DNA of 64,000 nt from Litoreibacter ponti (GCF_003054285.1 NZ_QBKS01000001.1:1302001-1366000), one strand, 5' to 3'; shown: positions 16,658 to 23,771, counted from the stretch's first letter. Notes: generated by a model not told the origin, from the sequence alone. Program-made: numbers and translations.

Positions 16658-16980
16658 GCCCTGCGGTGCAGGCAACCTTTCGCGCGCTCGCCGACCCCAC
16701 CCGGCGCGAGATCCTGCAGACCCTGACCGCCGGGCCGCGTACGATCGCGCAGGTCGCTGGTGATTTCGACATGACCCGCGCGGCGGTCAAGAAGCACCTG
16801 ACGGTGCTGTCGGATGGGGGGCTGATCACGGTGACGCCACGGGGCCGCGAGCGGATCAACCAGCTCAATCCCGAAGGCTTCGCCCCGGTGTTCGACTGGC
16901 TCGGCTTCTTCGATCAGGTCTGGGATAGCCGCCTCGACGCCCTGAAATCCGCCATTGAAAAGGACCAAGACCATGACTGA
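16654..16980 (+). CDS. ArsR-family winged-helix transcription regulator
   Basis: A 108-residue repressor-type protein. The start MSPAVQATFRALADPTRREIL, the helix-turn-helix TIAQVAGDFDMTRAAVKKHLTVL and the wing GLITVTPRGRERINQLN are typical of the ArsR subgroup that pairs with SRPBCC (AHSA1) proteins. There is no metal-binding cysteine cluster, so metal sensing is unlikely. It overlaps the upstream cupin gene by 4 bases and the downstream SRPBCC gene by 8 bases, showing translational coupling. It probably controls its own operon through the AT-rich region upstream of the cupin gene. Confidence 0.88.
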   Translation: MSPAVQATFRALADPTRREILQTLTAGPRTIAQVAGDFDMTRAAVKKHLTVLSDGGLITVTPRGRERINQLNPEGFAPVFDWLGFFDQVWDSRLDALKSAIEKDQDHD

Positions 16981-17386
16981 TTCCATCCTGCGCAAGCGCA
17001 TCTTCCTGAAAGCTTCCAAGCCGCAGGTCTGGGCTTACCTGACCGAACCCGACAAGCTGGCGATCTGGTTTCACCGGCCCGACGCGCCGTTGGCGGAAGG
17101 CCCCTACGCGATGTTCGGCACCGATAGCGGGGACAAGCTGATGTGGGGAGAGGTGCAGATTTTCGACCCGCACGACGTGCTTGAATACACATTCACCATC
17201 AAGCCCATGGGCGATGCCACGAGCCTTGTGCGCTGGCAGCTCGACACTGTTCCGGGCGGCACCATGCTGTCGCTGGAACATAGCGGCTTGCCGCAGAGCG
17301 CCGAGGCGTTCGGCCTGATCCTCGCGCTCGACACAGGCTGGGACGACCATCTGGCCCGCATGAGGGCGGACGCCCATGGCGACTAG
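16973..17386 (+). CDS. SRPBCC (AHSA1-like) domain protein
   Basis: A 137-residue START/Bet v1-like fold protein starting MTDSILRKRIFLKASKPQVW, with the family segments YLTEPDKLAIWFHRPDAPLA and a late GWDDHLARM helix. Proteins of this kind coupled to an ArsR regulator are common, but the bound ligand is not known. The start overlaps the end of the ArsR gene by 8 bases. Its TAG stop overlaps the stop of the convergent DUF1801 gene in one CTAG word. Confidence 0.8.
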   Translation: MTDSILRKRIFLKASKPQVWAYLTEPDKLAIWFHRPDAPLAEGPYAMFGTDSGDKLMWGEVQIFDPHDVLEYTFTIKPMGDATSLVRWQLDTVPGGTMLSLEHSGLPQSAEAFGLILALDTGWDDHLARMRADAHGD

Positions 17387-17811
17387 CGTGGATAGGTCTC
17401 GTAATTGGCCTGCATATACGCAAGCCCGTCGCGGATCATCTCTTCCAGCAACCCCATGTCGATGTCGGACAGCGCCTTGATATTGATGCAGCTTTTGCCG
17501 TGCTTGACCTTGCCCAGCCGCGCGAGAGCGTCGGACATGTCCTGATATCCCGGCAAGATGTAGACAGAGGTATAGGCCTTTCGCGGACTGAAGCCCGTGA
17601 TCAAAAACTCCCCCTCCCGCCCGCTGTCGTAGCGGTAGTGGTAGCGCCCGAAGCCAATGATGGACGGGCCCCACATCTGGGCGGGCCAACCGGTGATGCG
17701 CTTGAAAAAGGGCAGCAGAACCTCGGCATCGGCGCGGCGCTGTGGGTGATCGACGCGTGCGATGACCTCCAACGGCTGCAAATCCAAAGGTACGGTCTTG
17801 TTGCCCGCCAT
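17383..17811 (-). CDS. DUF1801-domain protein
   Basis: A 142-residue protein starting MAGNKTVPLDLQPLEVIARV. It has the DUF1801/YdhG-like pattern: LLPFFKRITGWPAQMWGPSI and then IGFGRYHYRY, YTSVYILPGYQ and a CINIKALSDIDM segment. Function is unknown; related frataxin-like-fold proteins have been linked to iron, but nothing here shows that. A possible upstream start adds 7 residues. Convergent with the SRPBCC gene and sharing its stop tetranucleotide. Confidence 0.8.
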   Translation of the reverse strand: MAGNKTVPLDLQPLEVIARVDHPQRRADAEVLLPFFKRITGWPAQMWGPSIIGFGRYHYRYDSGREGEFLITGFSPRKAYTSVYILPGYQDMSDALARLGKVKHGKSCINIKALSDIDMGLLEEMIRDGLAYMQANYETYPR

Positions 17812-17965
17812 TGTGTCGCGCTCCCTTGCCATGGCCCGCGCCGGAGCCTATCTGCAAACGTGACGGTTCTGCCCATCCTGTGCCATAGGGGCTACATTCC
17901 GGTGGCCTTAAGCAATTCCGCGGGAGCTGGCTCTGTCTGGATCCTGGTCCAGTTACCTGGCGCCC

Positions 17966-17981
17966 ACCTGTATATACAGGT
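17966..17981. promoter_or_regulatory. Perfect 16-base palindrome, operator-like
   Basis: ACCTGTATATACAGGT is its own reverse complement. It lies in the 188-base spacer between the DUF1801 start and the end of the small membrane gene, so it could act on the DUF1801 promoter. Five bases on, GGGAA-TAAG-TTCCC (17986-17999) forms a second inverted repeat that abuts the membrane-gene stop. The regulator is unknown. Confidence 0.5.
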
Positions 17982-17999
17982 CTGCGGGAATAAGTTCCC

Positions 18000-18299
18000 T
18001 TACGTTTGTGGTGGTTCCGTCACTTCCACCCGCACTGGCACCAACGCGTTCGGACGCGGCCCCTTGGGCGGCGCGGGCGGCTCTTGCTGCGCCATCACCG
18101 CGATTGCGATCTGCACGCCGCCAAAGGTCGACGCGAACAACACCACCATGATCGTGAACGCCAGTGGCCCATCCGCCGTGGCCAGCACCAGATGCCGAAG
18201 CCCCGCGACGTCGAGCCAGACAAGCAGTACCGAGAAGACCAGACCGGCCAGAGAGCCCAGCGCGGCATGGCGGAGCATGAATTTGATATGGGTGGGCAT
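18000..18299 (-). CDS. Small two-helix membrane protein
   Basis: A 99-residue protein of unknown function. The ATG at 18299 follows a perfect AGGAGGT ribosome site; 14 extra codons upstream are open but lack one. Two membrane segments are predicted by eye (HAALGSLAGLVFSVLLVWL near 10-28 and FTIMVVLFASTFGGVQIAIAV near 48-68) with a proline-rich cytoplasmic or periplasmic tail (QQEPPAPPKGPRPN). It resembles small conserved roseobacter membrane proteins. Divergent from the exported protein at 18416. Confidence 0.65.
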   Translation of the reverse strand: MPTHIKFMLRHAALGSLAGLVFSVLLVWLDVAGLRHLVLATADGPLAFTIMVVLFASTFGGVQIAIAVMAQQEPPAPPKGPRPNALVPVRVEVTEPPQT

Positions 18300-18415
18300 G
18301 GGGCACCTCCTGTCCAGGCCAATATAGCACGGGCGCGGCAATTCTCCAAAATTGCGCCGGACTTTTCGCGTCCGCGCGTTACCTTCCAGACAGTCAAGTT
18401 TTCAAAGGATGCGCC

Positions 18416-18910
18416 ATGCTTCGCCCCGCACTGATCGCCCTCGCCCTGTGTCCCGCCGCGGCCCACGCCCAGATCGAGGCGCGCTTCATCGAGAGCGCCC
18501 CGAAAGACACGTTCTCCTTTGTGAACACCGGCTGCGCCCTGGGCGCGGTGGTGGTCGAGCTGGATATGCAGGAGAGCGCGGGTGGCTTGATCTTTGATAC
18601 CGAAGGCGGCGGCGCGGGCGTCGAGGTCTTTCAACCGTTCGAGGCGGTGTCAGGCAAAATCGCGGAAGTCTCCGTCAGCGATGGCGCGGGGCAACTGTCG
18701 TTGACGGTACCGGATTGGCCGGCGGGCGGCGAATTGAGCTTCACCATCGACGTCGACGACGTGCTGCGTCACGGCGCGCTTGGCCAGACCCAAGTGACAG
18801 GCGGCGAGATTGCCGGAGCCGCACTGCGCATCAGCGCGGGCGGCGCAAGCGGTCTGGGCAGCTTCGACAACACCAACCGCGCCGTCGTGCGCGGGCTGTG
18901 CAGCAGCTAA
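18416..18910 (+). CDS. Exported protein of unknown function
   Basis: A 164-residue protein with a clear signal peptide (MLRPALIALALCPAAAHAQ, cleavage after AHA). The mature part is acidic, beta-rich and holds two cysteines (Cys in NTGCALG and in RGLCSS) that could form a disulfide. I do not recognise a named family. It ends in a 4-base overlap with the stop of the convergent LysR gene. Its start follows AAAGGA. Confidence 0.6.
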   Translation: MLRPALIALALCPAAAHAQIEARFIESAPKDTFSFVNTGCALGAVVVELDMQESAGGLIFDTEGGGAGVEVFQPFEAVSGKIAEVSVSDGAGQLSLTVPDWPAGGELSFTIDVDDVLRHGALGQTQVTGGEIAGAALRISAGGASGLGSFDNTNRAVVRGLCSS

Positions 18911-19791
18911 CGCAGGCCCTTGGCAAGGTAGTCGTAGACCAGCCGGATCCGCGCGCTGGTCAGAAGCTCGCGGTGGCTGACCAGCCATGTGGGAAAGCTC
19001 AAAGGCTCCATGCTCGGGAGCACACGCACCACCTCCGGCGCGCGCGCCGCAACCCGGTCGGACATGATGCCGATCCCAAGCCCCGCACATACCATCTGCC
19101 AGCCCACCACCCCGCTATTGCTCGACAGGCGAAAATTCTCCTTCGTCAGGTTCATGCCCAGCGCGTTGAAATGGGTGATCAACGCCTCGGTGTCGAAAAA
19201 GGCGATAAAATCCAGCGCGTTCAGGTCGCTGAGCTGCGCGGGCCGTCCGGCCGCCTCCAGGTAGGCATGGGTCGCATAGAAGCTGGCGGTGTCATCATGC
19301 AGTTTGCGCGCGATCAGTTCGGGCTGTTCGGGCCGGACATGGCGGATGGCGATATCGGCGTCGCGGTGCTGCAGGTCGGACAGGTTGTTATCGGCGATCA
19401 GCTCGATCTCCAGCTCTGGGGCGCGCTGACGCAACGCCCTGAGCAGGTTTGGCAGGATGAAGGCCGCGGTCACGTCGCTCGCGCTGATGCGCACAAGGCC
19501 CGCCACGCTTTGCGACTGCCCCGAGGCGGCCAGCGAAATGCGGGTGGCCGCCTCGCCCATGGTGCGCACATGGGCGACCAACTCTGCGCCCGATGGCGTC
19601 AGAACGAGTTTGCGCCCGACCCTCTCGAACAGCGTCACGCCAAGCGCCTCTTCCAAAGCGGCCACCTGACGGCCCAGCGTCGGCTGCGCCTGCCGAGTGG
19701 CGCGGGCAGCCGCCGACAGCGATCCCTCCTCCACCGTTGCCAGAAAGGCCCGGACGTGGTTCCAATCAAAGGCGATTTCATCCCAGTTCAT
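18907..19791 (-). CDS. LysR-family transcriptional regulator
   Basis: A 294-residue regulator (from ATG at 19791, MNWDEIAFDWNHVRAFLATV). The helix-turn-helix is GSLSAAARATRQAQPTLGRQVAALE, followed by GVTLFERVGRKLVLTPSG, as in the group of LysR proteins whose effector is often unknown. The periplasmic-binding-like effector domain follows (GLVRISASDVTAAFILPNLL). It is divergent from a methyltransferase gene with 88 bases between starts, so that gene is the most likely target in addition to itself. Confidence 0.88.
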   Translation of the reverse strand: MNWDEIAFDWNHVRAFLATVEEGSLSAAARATRQAQPTLGRQVAALEEALGVTLFERVGRKLVLTPSGAELVAHVRTMGEAATRISLAASGQSQSVAGLVRISASDVTAAFILPNLLRALRQRAPELEIELIADNNLSDLQHRDADIAIRHVRPEQPELIARKLHDDTASFYATHAYLEAAGRPAQLSDLNALDFIAFFDTEALITHFNALGMNLTKENFRLSSNSGVVGWQMVCAGLGIGIMSDRVAARAPEVVRVLPSMEPLSFPTWLVSHRELLTSARIRLVYDYLAKGLR

Positions 19792-19803
19792 GCAAATCTG
19801 CAT
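19790..19803. promoter_or_regulatory. Inverted repeat at the LysR start, possible LysR box
   Basis: ATGCA-AATC-TGCAT straddles the LysR start codon and lies in the divergent spacer to the methyltransferase gene. LysR proteins bind T-N11-A dyads in such spacers; this dyad contains one. Position over the start codon would suit negative autoregulation. Confidence 0.4.
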
Positions 19804-19879
19804 AAGCAATCACAGGATTAATGCAATTCCCAATACCGCAGCGCGGGTCTACGCCATGCCGCAGAAAAGGAGAGCTGAC

Positions 19880-20485
19880 ATGACCGCCATGACATTCTGG
19901 GACAGAGTTGCGCCCAAATACGCCAGATCGAAGATCAAGGATCTCGACAATTACCACCGCTCGCTGGAGCGGACCCGCAGCTATCTCAAGCCCACCGACC
20001 GGGTGCTGGAGCTGGGCTGCGGCACCGGCTCGACCGCGCTTCTGCTGGCAGACAACGTGGCCGAATACGTGGGCACGGATATCTCTGGCGCGATGATCGA
20101 CATTGCCCGTGCCAAGCCCGACGCGCCAGACGGCTTGCGCTTCGTGCAAGCCAGCGCGGACGCTGCGATCGAGGGCGCGCCGTTCGACGTGGTGATGGGG
20201 TTGAACCTGTATCATCTGGTCGAGGATTTGGACGGCGCGCTGCGCCACGCCCACACGCTGACCAAGCCCGGCGGGCTGTTCATCAGCAAGACCGTGTGCC
20301 TGTGGCAGAAGCGCTGGTTCGTGGGGCCGTTGGTCAAGATCATGCAGCTGATGGGCAAGGCGCCCTTCGTGCATCTGCTGAAACAATCTGACCTCGAGAC
20401 GCGCATCGAAGCGGCCGGGTTCGAGATCATCGAGACGGGCAATTACCCGGCGATCAGCCGTTACGTCGTCGCGCGCCGGTCTTAA
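19880..20485 (+). CDS. Class I SAM-dependent methyltransferase
   Basis: A 201-residue methyltransferase. Motif I is VLELGCGTGSTALLL (42-56), motif II VGTDISGAMIDIA, and motif IV/post IV DVVMGLNLYHLVED and KPGGLFISKTVC. The start at 19880 follows AAGGAGA; longer upstream open sequence runs through the LysR gene and is not used. The C-terminal helix KIMQLMGKAPFVHLL is hydrophobic and may bind a lipid-like or quinone-like substrate. The target of methylation is unknown; the divergent LysR regulator may control it. Confidence 0.85.
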   Translation: MTAMTFWDRVAPKYARSKIKDLDNYHRSLERTRSYLKPTDRVLELGCGTGSTALLLADNVAEYVGTDISGAMIDIARAKPDAPDGLRFVQASADAAIEGAPFDVVMGLNLYHLVEDLDGALRHAHTLTKPGGLFISKTVCLWQKRWFVGPLVKIMQLMGKAPFVHLLKQSDLETRIEAAGFEIIETGNYPAISRYVVARRS

Positions 20486-20493
20486 AGAGCGGA

Positions 20494-20511
20494 GGTAACC
20501 CATGGGTTACC
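20494..20511. repeat. Perfect 18-base palindrome
   Basis: GGTAACCCATGGGTTACC is its own reverse complement and starts 8 bases after the methyltransferase stop. It overlaps a strong ribosome site (GGAGG, 20491-20495) and an 8-codon reading frame (ATG at 20502, MGYPYLSA, TGA at 20528). It could be an operator, a hairpin at the transcript end, or chance. Confidence 0.45.
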
Positions 20512-20556
20512 CATACTTAAGTGCTTGATGTTACTGGAAGTCTCGGAGCGCCGAAA

Positions 20557-20579
20557 AACGTTAGCTCTTTGTTAACGTT
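20557..20579 (-). terminator. nusB terminator
   Basis: Arms AACGTTA and TAACGTT pair perfectly around 9 bases. On the minus strand the stem is followed by TTTTT, so it ends the ribE-ribB-ribH-nusB transcript 12 bases past the nusB stop. Confidence 0.75.
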
Positions 20580-20591
20580 AAATTTTCCTGA

Positions 20592-21062
20592 TCAGGCGAA
20601 GGCGTCCGGCTGCGCTTCGCGCGCCATGTGATCGAGCACGGCATTGACGAACTTGGGCTCTTTTCCCTCGGGGAAGAAGGCCCGGGCCACGTCGACGAAC
20701 TCCACGATCACCACCTTGGGCGGGGTCTTGCCCGCGACAAGCTCCGCCCCCGCCGCCCGAAACAGCGCGCGCAGGGTCGGATCGATCCGGTTGATCGGCC
20801 ATTTCGCCACCAGCGCCCGGTCGGTCATCTGGTCGATGCGCGCCTGCCCCGCCACAGCCCCTTCAAGCAGCGCGCGGAACGTGTCCATGTCGCCCTCGAT
20901 CATCTCGTAGTCGTCGAAGACCTCGCCGAAACGGTGAGACTCGAACTGGTCGCGCACCTTGTCAATGGACTGGTCGCTATGCTCCATCTGGAACAGGGCC
21001 TGCACGGCATAAAGCCGCGCGGCGGAGCGCATGGCGCGCTTTTGGTTGCCGGAAAGTGTCAT
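20592..21062 (-). CDS. nusB: Transcription antitermination factor NusB
   Basis: A 156-residue all-helical RNA-binding protein that joins NusE and boxA RNA in rRNA antitermination. Family blocks: GNQKRAMRSAARLYAVQALFQ, the long helices FESHRFGEVFDDYE and VAKWPINRIDPTLRALFRAAGAEL, then VVIVEFVDVARAFFPEGKEPKFVNAVLD. The start MTLSGNQ at 21062 lies 8 bases after the ribH stop; in-frame ATGs up to 21101 would overlap ribH by up to 32 bases and add MTEASRSHDPH, so the true start is uncertain. The ribH-nusB pairing is common. Confidence 0.93.
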   Translation of the reverse strand: MTLSGNQKRAMRSAARLYAVQALFQMEHSDQSIDKVRDQFESHRFGEVFDDYEMIEGDMDTFRALLEGAVAGQARIDQMTDRALVAKWPINRIDPTLRALFRAAGAELVAGKTPPKVVIVEFVDVARAFFPEGKEPKFVNAVLDHMAREAQPDAFA

Positions 21063-21069
21063 GTGCGGG

Positions 21070-21612
21070 TCATGCGATCTGGAAGCTTCCGTCATCATCA
21101 TCGTTGCGACCGCCGGGCTTGAAGCCGACGCCCTTGCGCTGCGCGCCGTATTTGCGCTGCAGCGCGATCAGATGCAAGGCCGCCGCAGCCGCCCCGCCAC
21201 CTTTATTTTGTCCGTCGGGATCGGCGCGGTCCTCGGCCTGCTTGCGCGTTTCGACCGTCAGGATGCCATTGCCGATATTGGCGCCCTGCAGGCCCAGCAG
21301 CATCAGCCCGTGGGAGCTGTCATTGCAGACCGTCTCGTAATGCGTGGTCTCGCCGCGGATGATGCAGCCGAGCGCCACATAGCCGTCAAAATTGCTTTGG
21401 CGGTGGGCGATGCGGATCGCGGGCGGGATTTCCAGCGCGCCGGGCACCTCGATCACTTCGACGCTCGCACCCGCCTTCTCGGCCTCGGCCCGTGCGCCCG
21501 CGACCAGATCATCGGCGATGTCCTTGTAGTAGGGCGAGATGACGAGGGCGAGCTTGACAGGCTCGTCGAATTTGGGCGTCTCGAGGATGTGGTGCTGCTC
21601 TGCGGTGGCCAT
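21070..21612 (-). CDS. ribH: 6,7-dimethyl-8-ribityllumazine synthase
   Basis: A 180-residue enzyme that condenses 5-amino-6-ribitylaminouracil with dihydroxybutanone phosphate to lumazine. Motifs: VISPYYKDIADDLVAGA, VIEVPGALEIPPAI, YVALGCIIRGETTHYETVCND and GILTVETRKQAEDRAD. It has a family-unlike C-terminal tail (QRKGVGFKPGGRNDDDDGSFQIA in pieces: basic, then DDDD). Ends of ribB and start of ribH are 3 bases apart, so the two are one transcript. Confidence 0.96.
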   Translation of the reverse strand: MATAEQHHILETPKFDEPVKLALVISPYYKDIADDLVAGARAEAEKAGASVEVIEVPGALEIPPAIRIAHRQSNFDGYVALGCIIRGETTHYETVCNDSSHGLMLLGLQGANIGNGILTVETRKQAEDRADPDGQNKGGGAAAAALHLIALQRKYGAQRKGVGFKPGGRNDDDDGSFQIA

Positions 21613-21615
21613 GGC

Positions 21616-22707
21616 TCAGGCTCCTTTGATCGGTCGGGTGCCGGTGATCGACAGCCCGTAGGCATCCAGACCCACCACGTTGGGGGCGGGCGAATTGGTC
21701 AGAAGTTCAAGCTGGGACAGTCCCAAGGCGGCAAGGATCTGCGCGCCAAGCCCGTATTGGCGCAGGGTCTGCGGCGACTGCCCGCCCTCGGGGTCGATCT
21801 TCATCGCCGTATCGCGCAGCAGCACGACGACGCCGCGCCCTTCTTCTGCGATGGTCTTCATCGCCTGCGCCATCTCGGACGCGGGGCTGGGGCCAAGGCC
21901 CAGCACATCCTCTATCGGGTTGAGCGCATGCATCCGGGTCAGCACCGGCGCGTCCGTGGTCAGATCGCCCTTGGACAGCGCGATATGCTCCGCCCCTTGG
22001 GTGACATCAGAGAAGACGCGCATGGTCCAGTCGCCACCAAATTCCGACGTGACCAACTTCGCGCTTGTCTCGCGCACAAGATTGTCGTGGCGGCGGCGGT
22101 AGGCGATCAAATCGGAAATCGTGCCGATCTTCAGCGCATGTTTCTGCGCAAAGCTCACCAGATCAGGCAGGCGCGACATGGTGCCGTCATCATTCATGAT
22201 CTCGCAGATTACCCCTGACGGGTTCAGCCCAGCGAGCCGGGAGACATCGATAGCGGCCTCGGTATGGCCCGCGCGGACCAGCACGCCGCCATCGCGCGCG
22301 CGCAGCGGGAAGACATGACCCGGCGTGGCAATGTCCTGCGGGCCTTTACCCGCGTCGATAGCCACGGCCACAGTGCGCGCGCGGTCATGGGCGGAGATGC
22401 CGGTACTCACGCCCTCGCGCGCCTCGATGGAGATGGTGAAGGCCGTCTCGTGGCGCGACGAGTTGTAGGAGGCCATCAGCGGCAGATCGAGCGCATCGCA
22501 GCGCTCCGAGGTCAGGGTCAGACAAATCAGCCCACGGCCGTGGGTGGCCATGAAGTTGATCGCCTCTGGTGTGGCCATCTGGGCCGGGATCACCAGATCG
22601 CCTTCGTTCTCGCGGTCCTCGTGATCGACGAGGATGAACATACGCCCGTTGCGGGCGTCTTCGAGGATTTCCTCGATGGGCGAAATGGCGTCGGAATAAT
22701 CGGTCAT
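21616..22707 (-). CDS. ribB: 3,4-dihydroxy-2-butanone-4-phosphate synthase with degenerate GTP-cyclohydrolase-II-like domain
   Basis: A 363-residue protein. Residues about 1-205 are a complete DHBP synthase (DHEDRENEGDLVIPA, GLICLTL, TAFTISIEAREGVSTGISA, DRARTV, GHVFPLRARDGGVLVR, HTEAAIDVSRLAGL). The rest has a GTP-cyclohydrolase-II-like fold by length, but the zinc cysteines of a real enzyme (SECLTGD / RCDCG) are missing; the region reads APVLTRMHALNPIEDVLGLG. It is therefore like the RibBX-type fusion of other alphaproteobacteria, not a working RibBA. A separate ribA must exist elsewhere. A hairpin covers its ribosome site. Confidence 0.93.
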   Translation of the reverse strand: MTDYSDAISPIEEILEDARNGRMFILVDHEDRENEGDLVIPAQMATPEAINFMATHGRGLICLTLTSERCDALDLPLMASYNSSRHETAFTISIEAREGVSTGISAHDRARTVAVAIDAGKGPQDIATPGHVFPLRARDGGVLVRAGHTEAAIDVSRLAGLNPSGVICEIMNDDGTMSRLPDLVSFAQKHALKIGTISDLIAYRRRHDNLVRETSAKLVTSEFGGDWTMRVFSDVTQGAEHIALSKGDLTTDAPVLTRMHALNPIEDVLGLGPSPASEMAQAMKTIAEEGRGVVVLLRDTAMKIDPEGGQSPQTLRQYGLGAQILAALGLSQLELLTNSPAPNVVGLDAYGLSITGTRPIKGA

Positions 22708-22711
22708 GGCA

Positions 22712-22731
22712 GCAGTCCTTGGTTGGACTGC
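22712..22731 (-). promoter_or_regulatory. Hairpin over the ribB ribosome binding site
   Basis: On the minus strand GCAGTCC-AACCAA-GGACTGC folds perfectly 4 bases before the ribB ATG. The only ribosome site, AAGGA, spans the loop and the 3' arm. It may limit ribB translation. No FMN riboswitch consensus is visible upstream. Confidence 0.5.
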
Positions 22732-22804
22732 CAGATAGAGGCTTTGCGGCCCGTTGGAAAGGCCCTGCCCCGTGGGTCGTGGCGTCGCGCCTGTTTGAGC
22801 GCGC

Positions 22805-23152
22805 CTATTTGCCCGGGTCGATCTTGAGCCCTTTGTGCTTCGCCAGCGAGCGGCAATACTTGGCCCAATCTTTGAAATCCTCGGTGAAGACGACGGTCGC
22901 GCCCTTGTCGCGCCACTGCGTGGCCTTCTGGTCGATCAGGGCGGAGACGTCCTGGCCGGCTTCCGCATGGGCGGCGGCGTCCCAGTTGAGCGCGGCTTGC
23001 ACCAAACGCTCACGACGGGGGCCGGGCGTTTCCATCTGGTCGGTCAACGCCCGCATGATACCGGCGCATTCGGCCATAGAGACGTAGATCGGCTGGCCTG
23101 CATAGGCAGGCGTCGTGGCGAAGATTGCCAGCGCGAGTGTACGTTTGATCAT
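22805..23152 (-). CDS. Small exported protein of unknown function
   Basis: A 115-residue protein with a signal peptide (MIKRTLALAIFATTPAYA, cleavage near 18). The mature part has two cysteines (AECAG and KYCRS) that could pair, and is mainly helical. The ATG at 23152 follows AAAGGAG. I do not recognise the family. It sits inside the riboflavin region between ribE and ribB on the same strand and may be co-transcribed with ribB; no link to riboflavin is evident from the sequence. Confidence 0.65.
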   Translation of the reverse strand: MIKRTLALAIFATTPAYAGQPIYVSMAECAGIMRALTDQMETPGPRRERLVQAALNWDAAAHAEAGQDVSALIDQKATQWRDKGATVVFTEDFKDWAKYCRSLAKHKGLKIDPGK

Positions 23153-23154
23153 CA

Positions 23155-23178
23155 GGGGCTCCTTTCGGGTAGAGCCCC
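23155..23178 (-). promoter_or_regulatory. Hairpin enclosing the ribosome site of the small exported gene
   Basis: On the minus strand GGGGCTC pairs with GAGCCCC around a 10-base loop containing the start of AAAGGAG; the GAG is in the 3' arm. It lies 2 bases before the ATG at 23152 and 27 bases after the upstream stop. It could be a terminator for the upstream gene, a ribosome-site mask, or both. Confidence 0.5.
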
Positions 23179-23204
23179 CTTGATGGCATAGGGTTGCGGC
23201 GAAA

Positions 23205-23771
23205 TTAGGACGTGAAATAGGTATCTGACGGCACAAATCCCGCCAGCTTGCCCGCTTCCGACCAGTCGCGTTCCTGCGTCGTGTCGCCGATGACCAAGAC
23301 GCCGTCGAGCGGCAGATTGGCCCCGCGTATGGGCGCCTGCACAGCCGCGCGCGTGTCGCTCCACCCTTGCGCGAAATGCGGCGCGCGGGCGGAGGTGATA
23401 TCGATCCCCTGGGACGCCAACATCTGCGCGAGCGCGTCCGGGTCGAGCGGCATGTGCACCAGCGCCGCAAACTCGGCACGGATGGGCCGCAACGCGACTG
23501 CCCGTGGGCTAGGCTGCGCATCGCGCATCATGCGCAACGCATTGTTGGAGAACAGAAATCCCACCACATCGCGACCCGTTGATGCCCGCACGGATGCGTA
23601 GGTCTTGTAAGGCAGTCCCAGCGCCTTGGCGCGCCGCACCCGGCCCCGTAGCACCTCGATAGGCAAGGTCGGCAGCAGGTCCTTGCGAGCCCGCCCCCAG
23701 GCGTGTTTGCGAAAGGCGTAACCGCCCTCCATCGTGGGGCCGTTATTGTGGCCAAGCATCGGTTTTCTCAT
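23205..23771 (-). CDS. Conserved protein of unknown function
   Basis: A 188-residue cytosolic protein starting MRKPMLGHNNGPTMEGGYAF; an opening with LGHNNGPTM recurs in roseobacter proteins of phage-like or gene-transfer context, but no function follows from that. The middle has LPIEVLRGRVRRAKALGLPYKTYASVRASTG, and the C-terminal half reads like a predicted nucleotide- or hydrolase-like fold without a known motif (VLVIGDTTQERDW). GGAGG ribosome site 4 bases before the ATG. Same strand as ribE and ribB, with ribE upstream. Confidence 0.6.
   Translation of the reverse strand: MRKPMLGHNNGPTMEGGYAFRKHAWGRARKDLLPTLPIEVLRGRVRRAKALGLPYKTYASVRASTGRDVVGFLFSNNALRMMRDAQPSPRAVALRPIRAEFAALVHMPLDPDALAQMLASQGIDITSARAPHFAQGWSDTRAAVQAPIRGANLPLDGVLVIGDTTQERDWSEAGKLAGFVPSDTYFTS

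Noticed and set aside
17966..17981. LexA (SOS) box reading of the palindrome
   Set aside because: Alphaproteobacterial LexA sites are GAAC-N7-GAAC direct repeats; the enterobacterial CTG-N10-CAG spacing does not fit the 6-base spacing here.
22732..22804. CGGGGCAGGG upstream of ribB, similar to a conserved FMN riboswitch word
   Set aside because: Only this single word matches; the other conserved FMN riboswitch stems (ACCGGCGGT-like and AGCCCGCGAGC-like parts) are absent and the spacer is too short.
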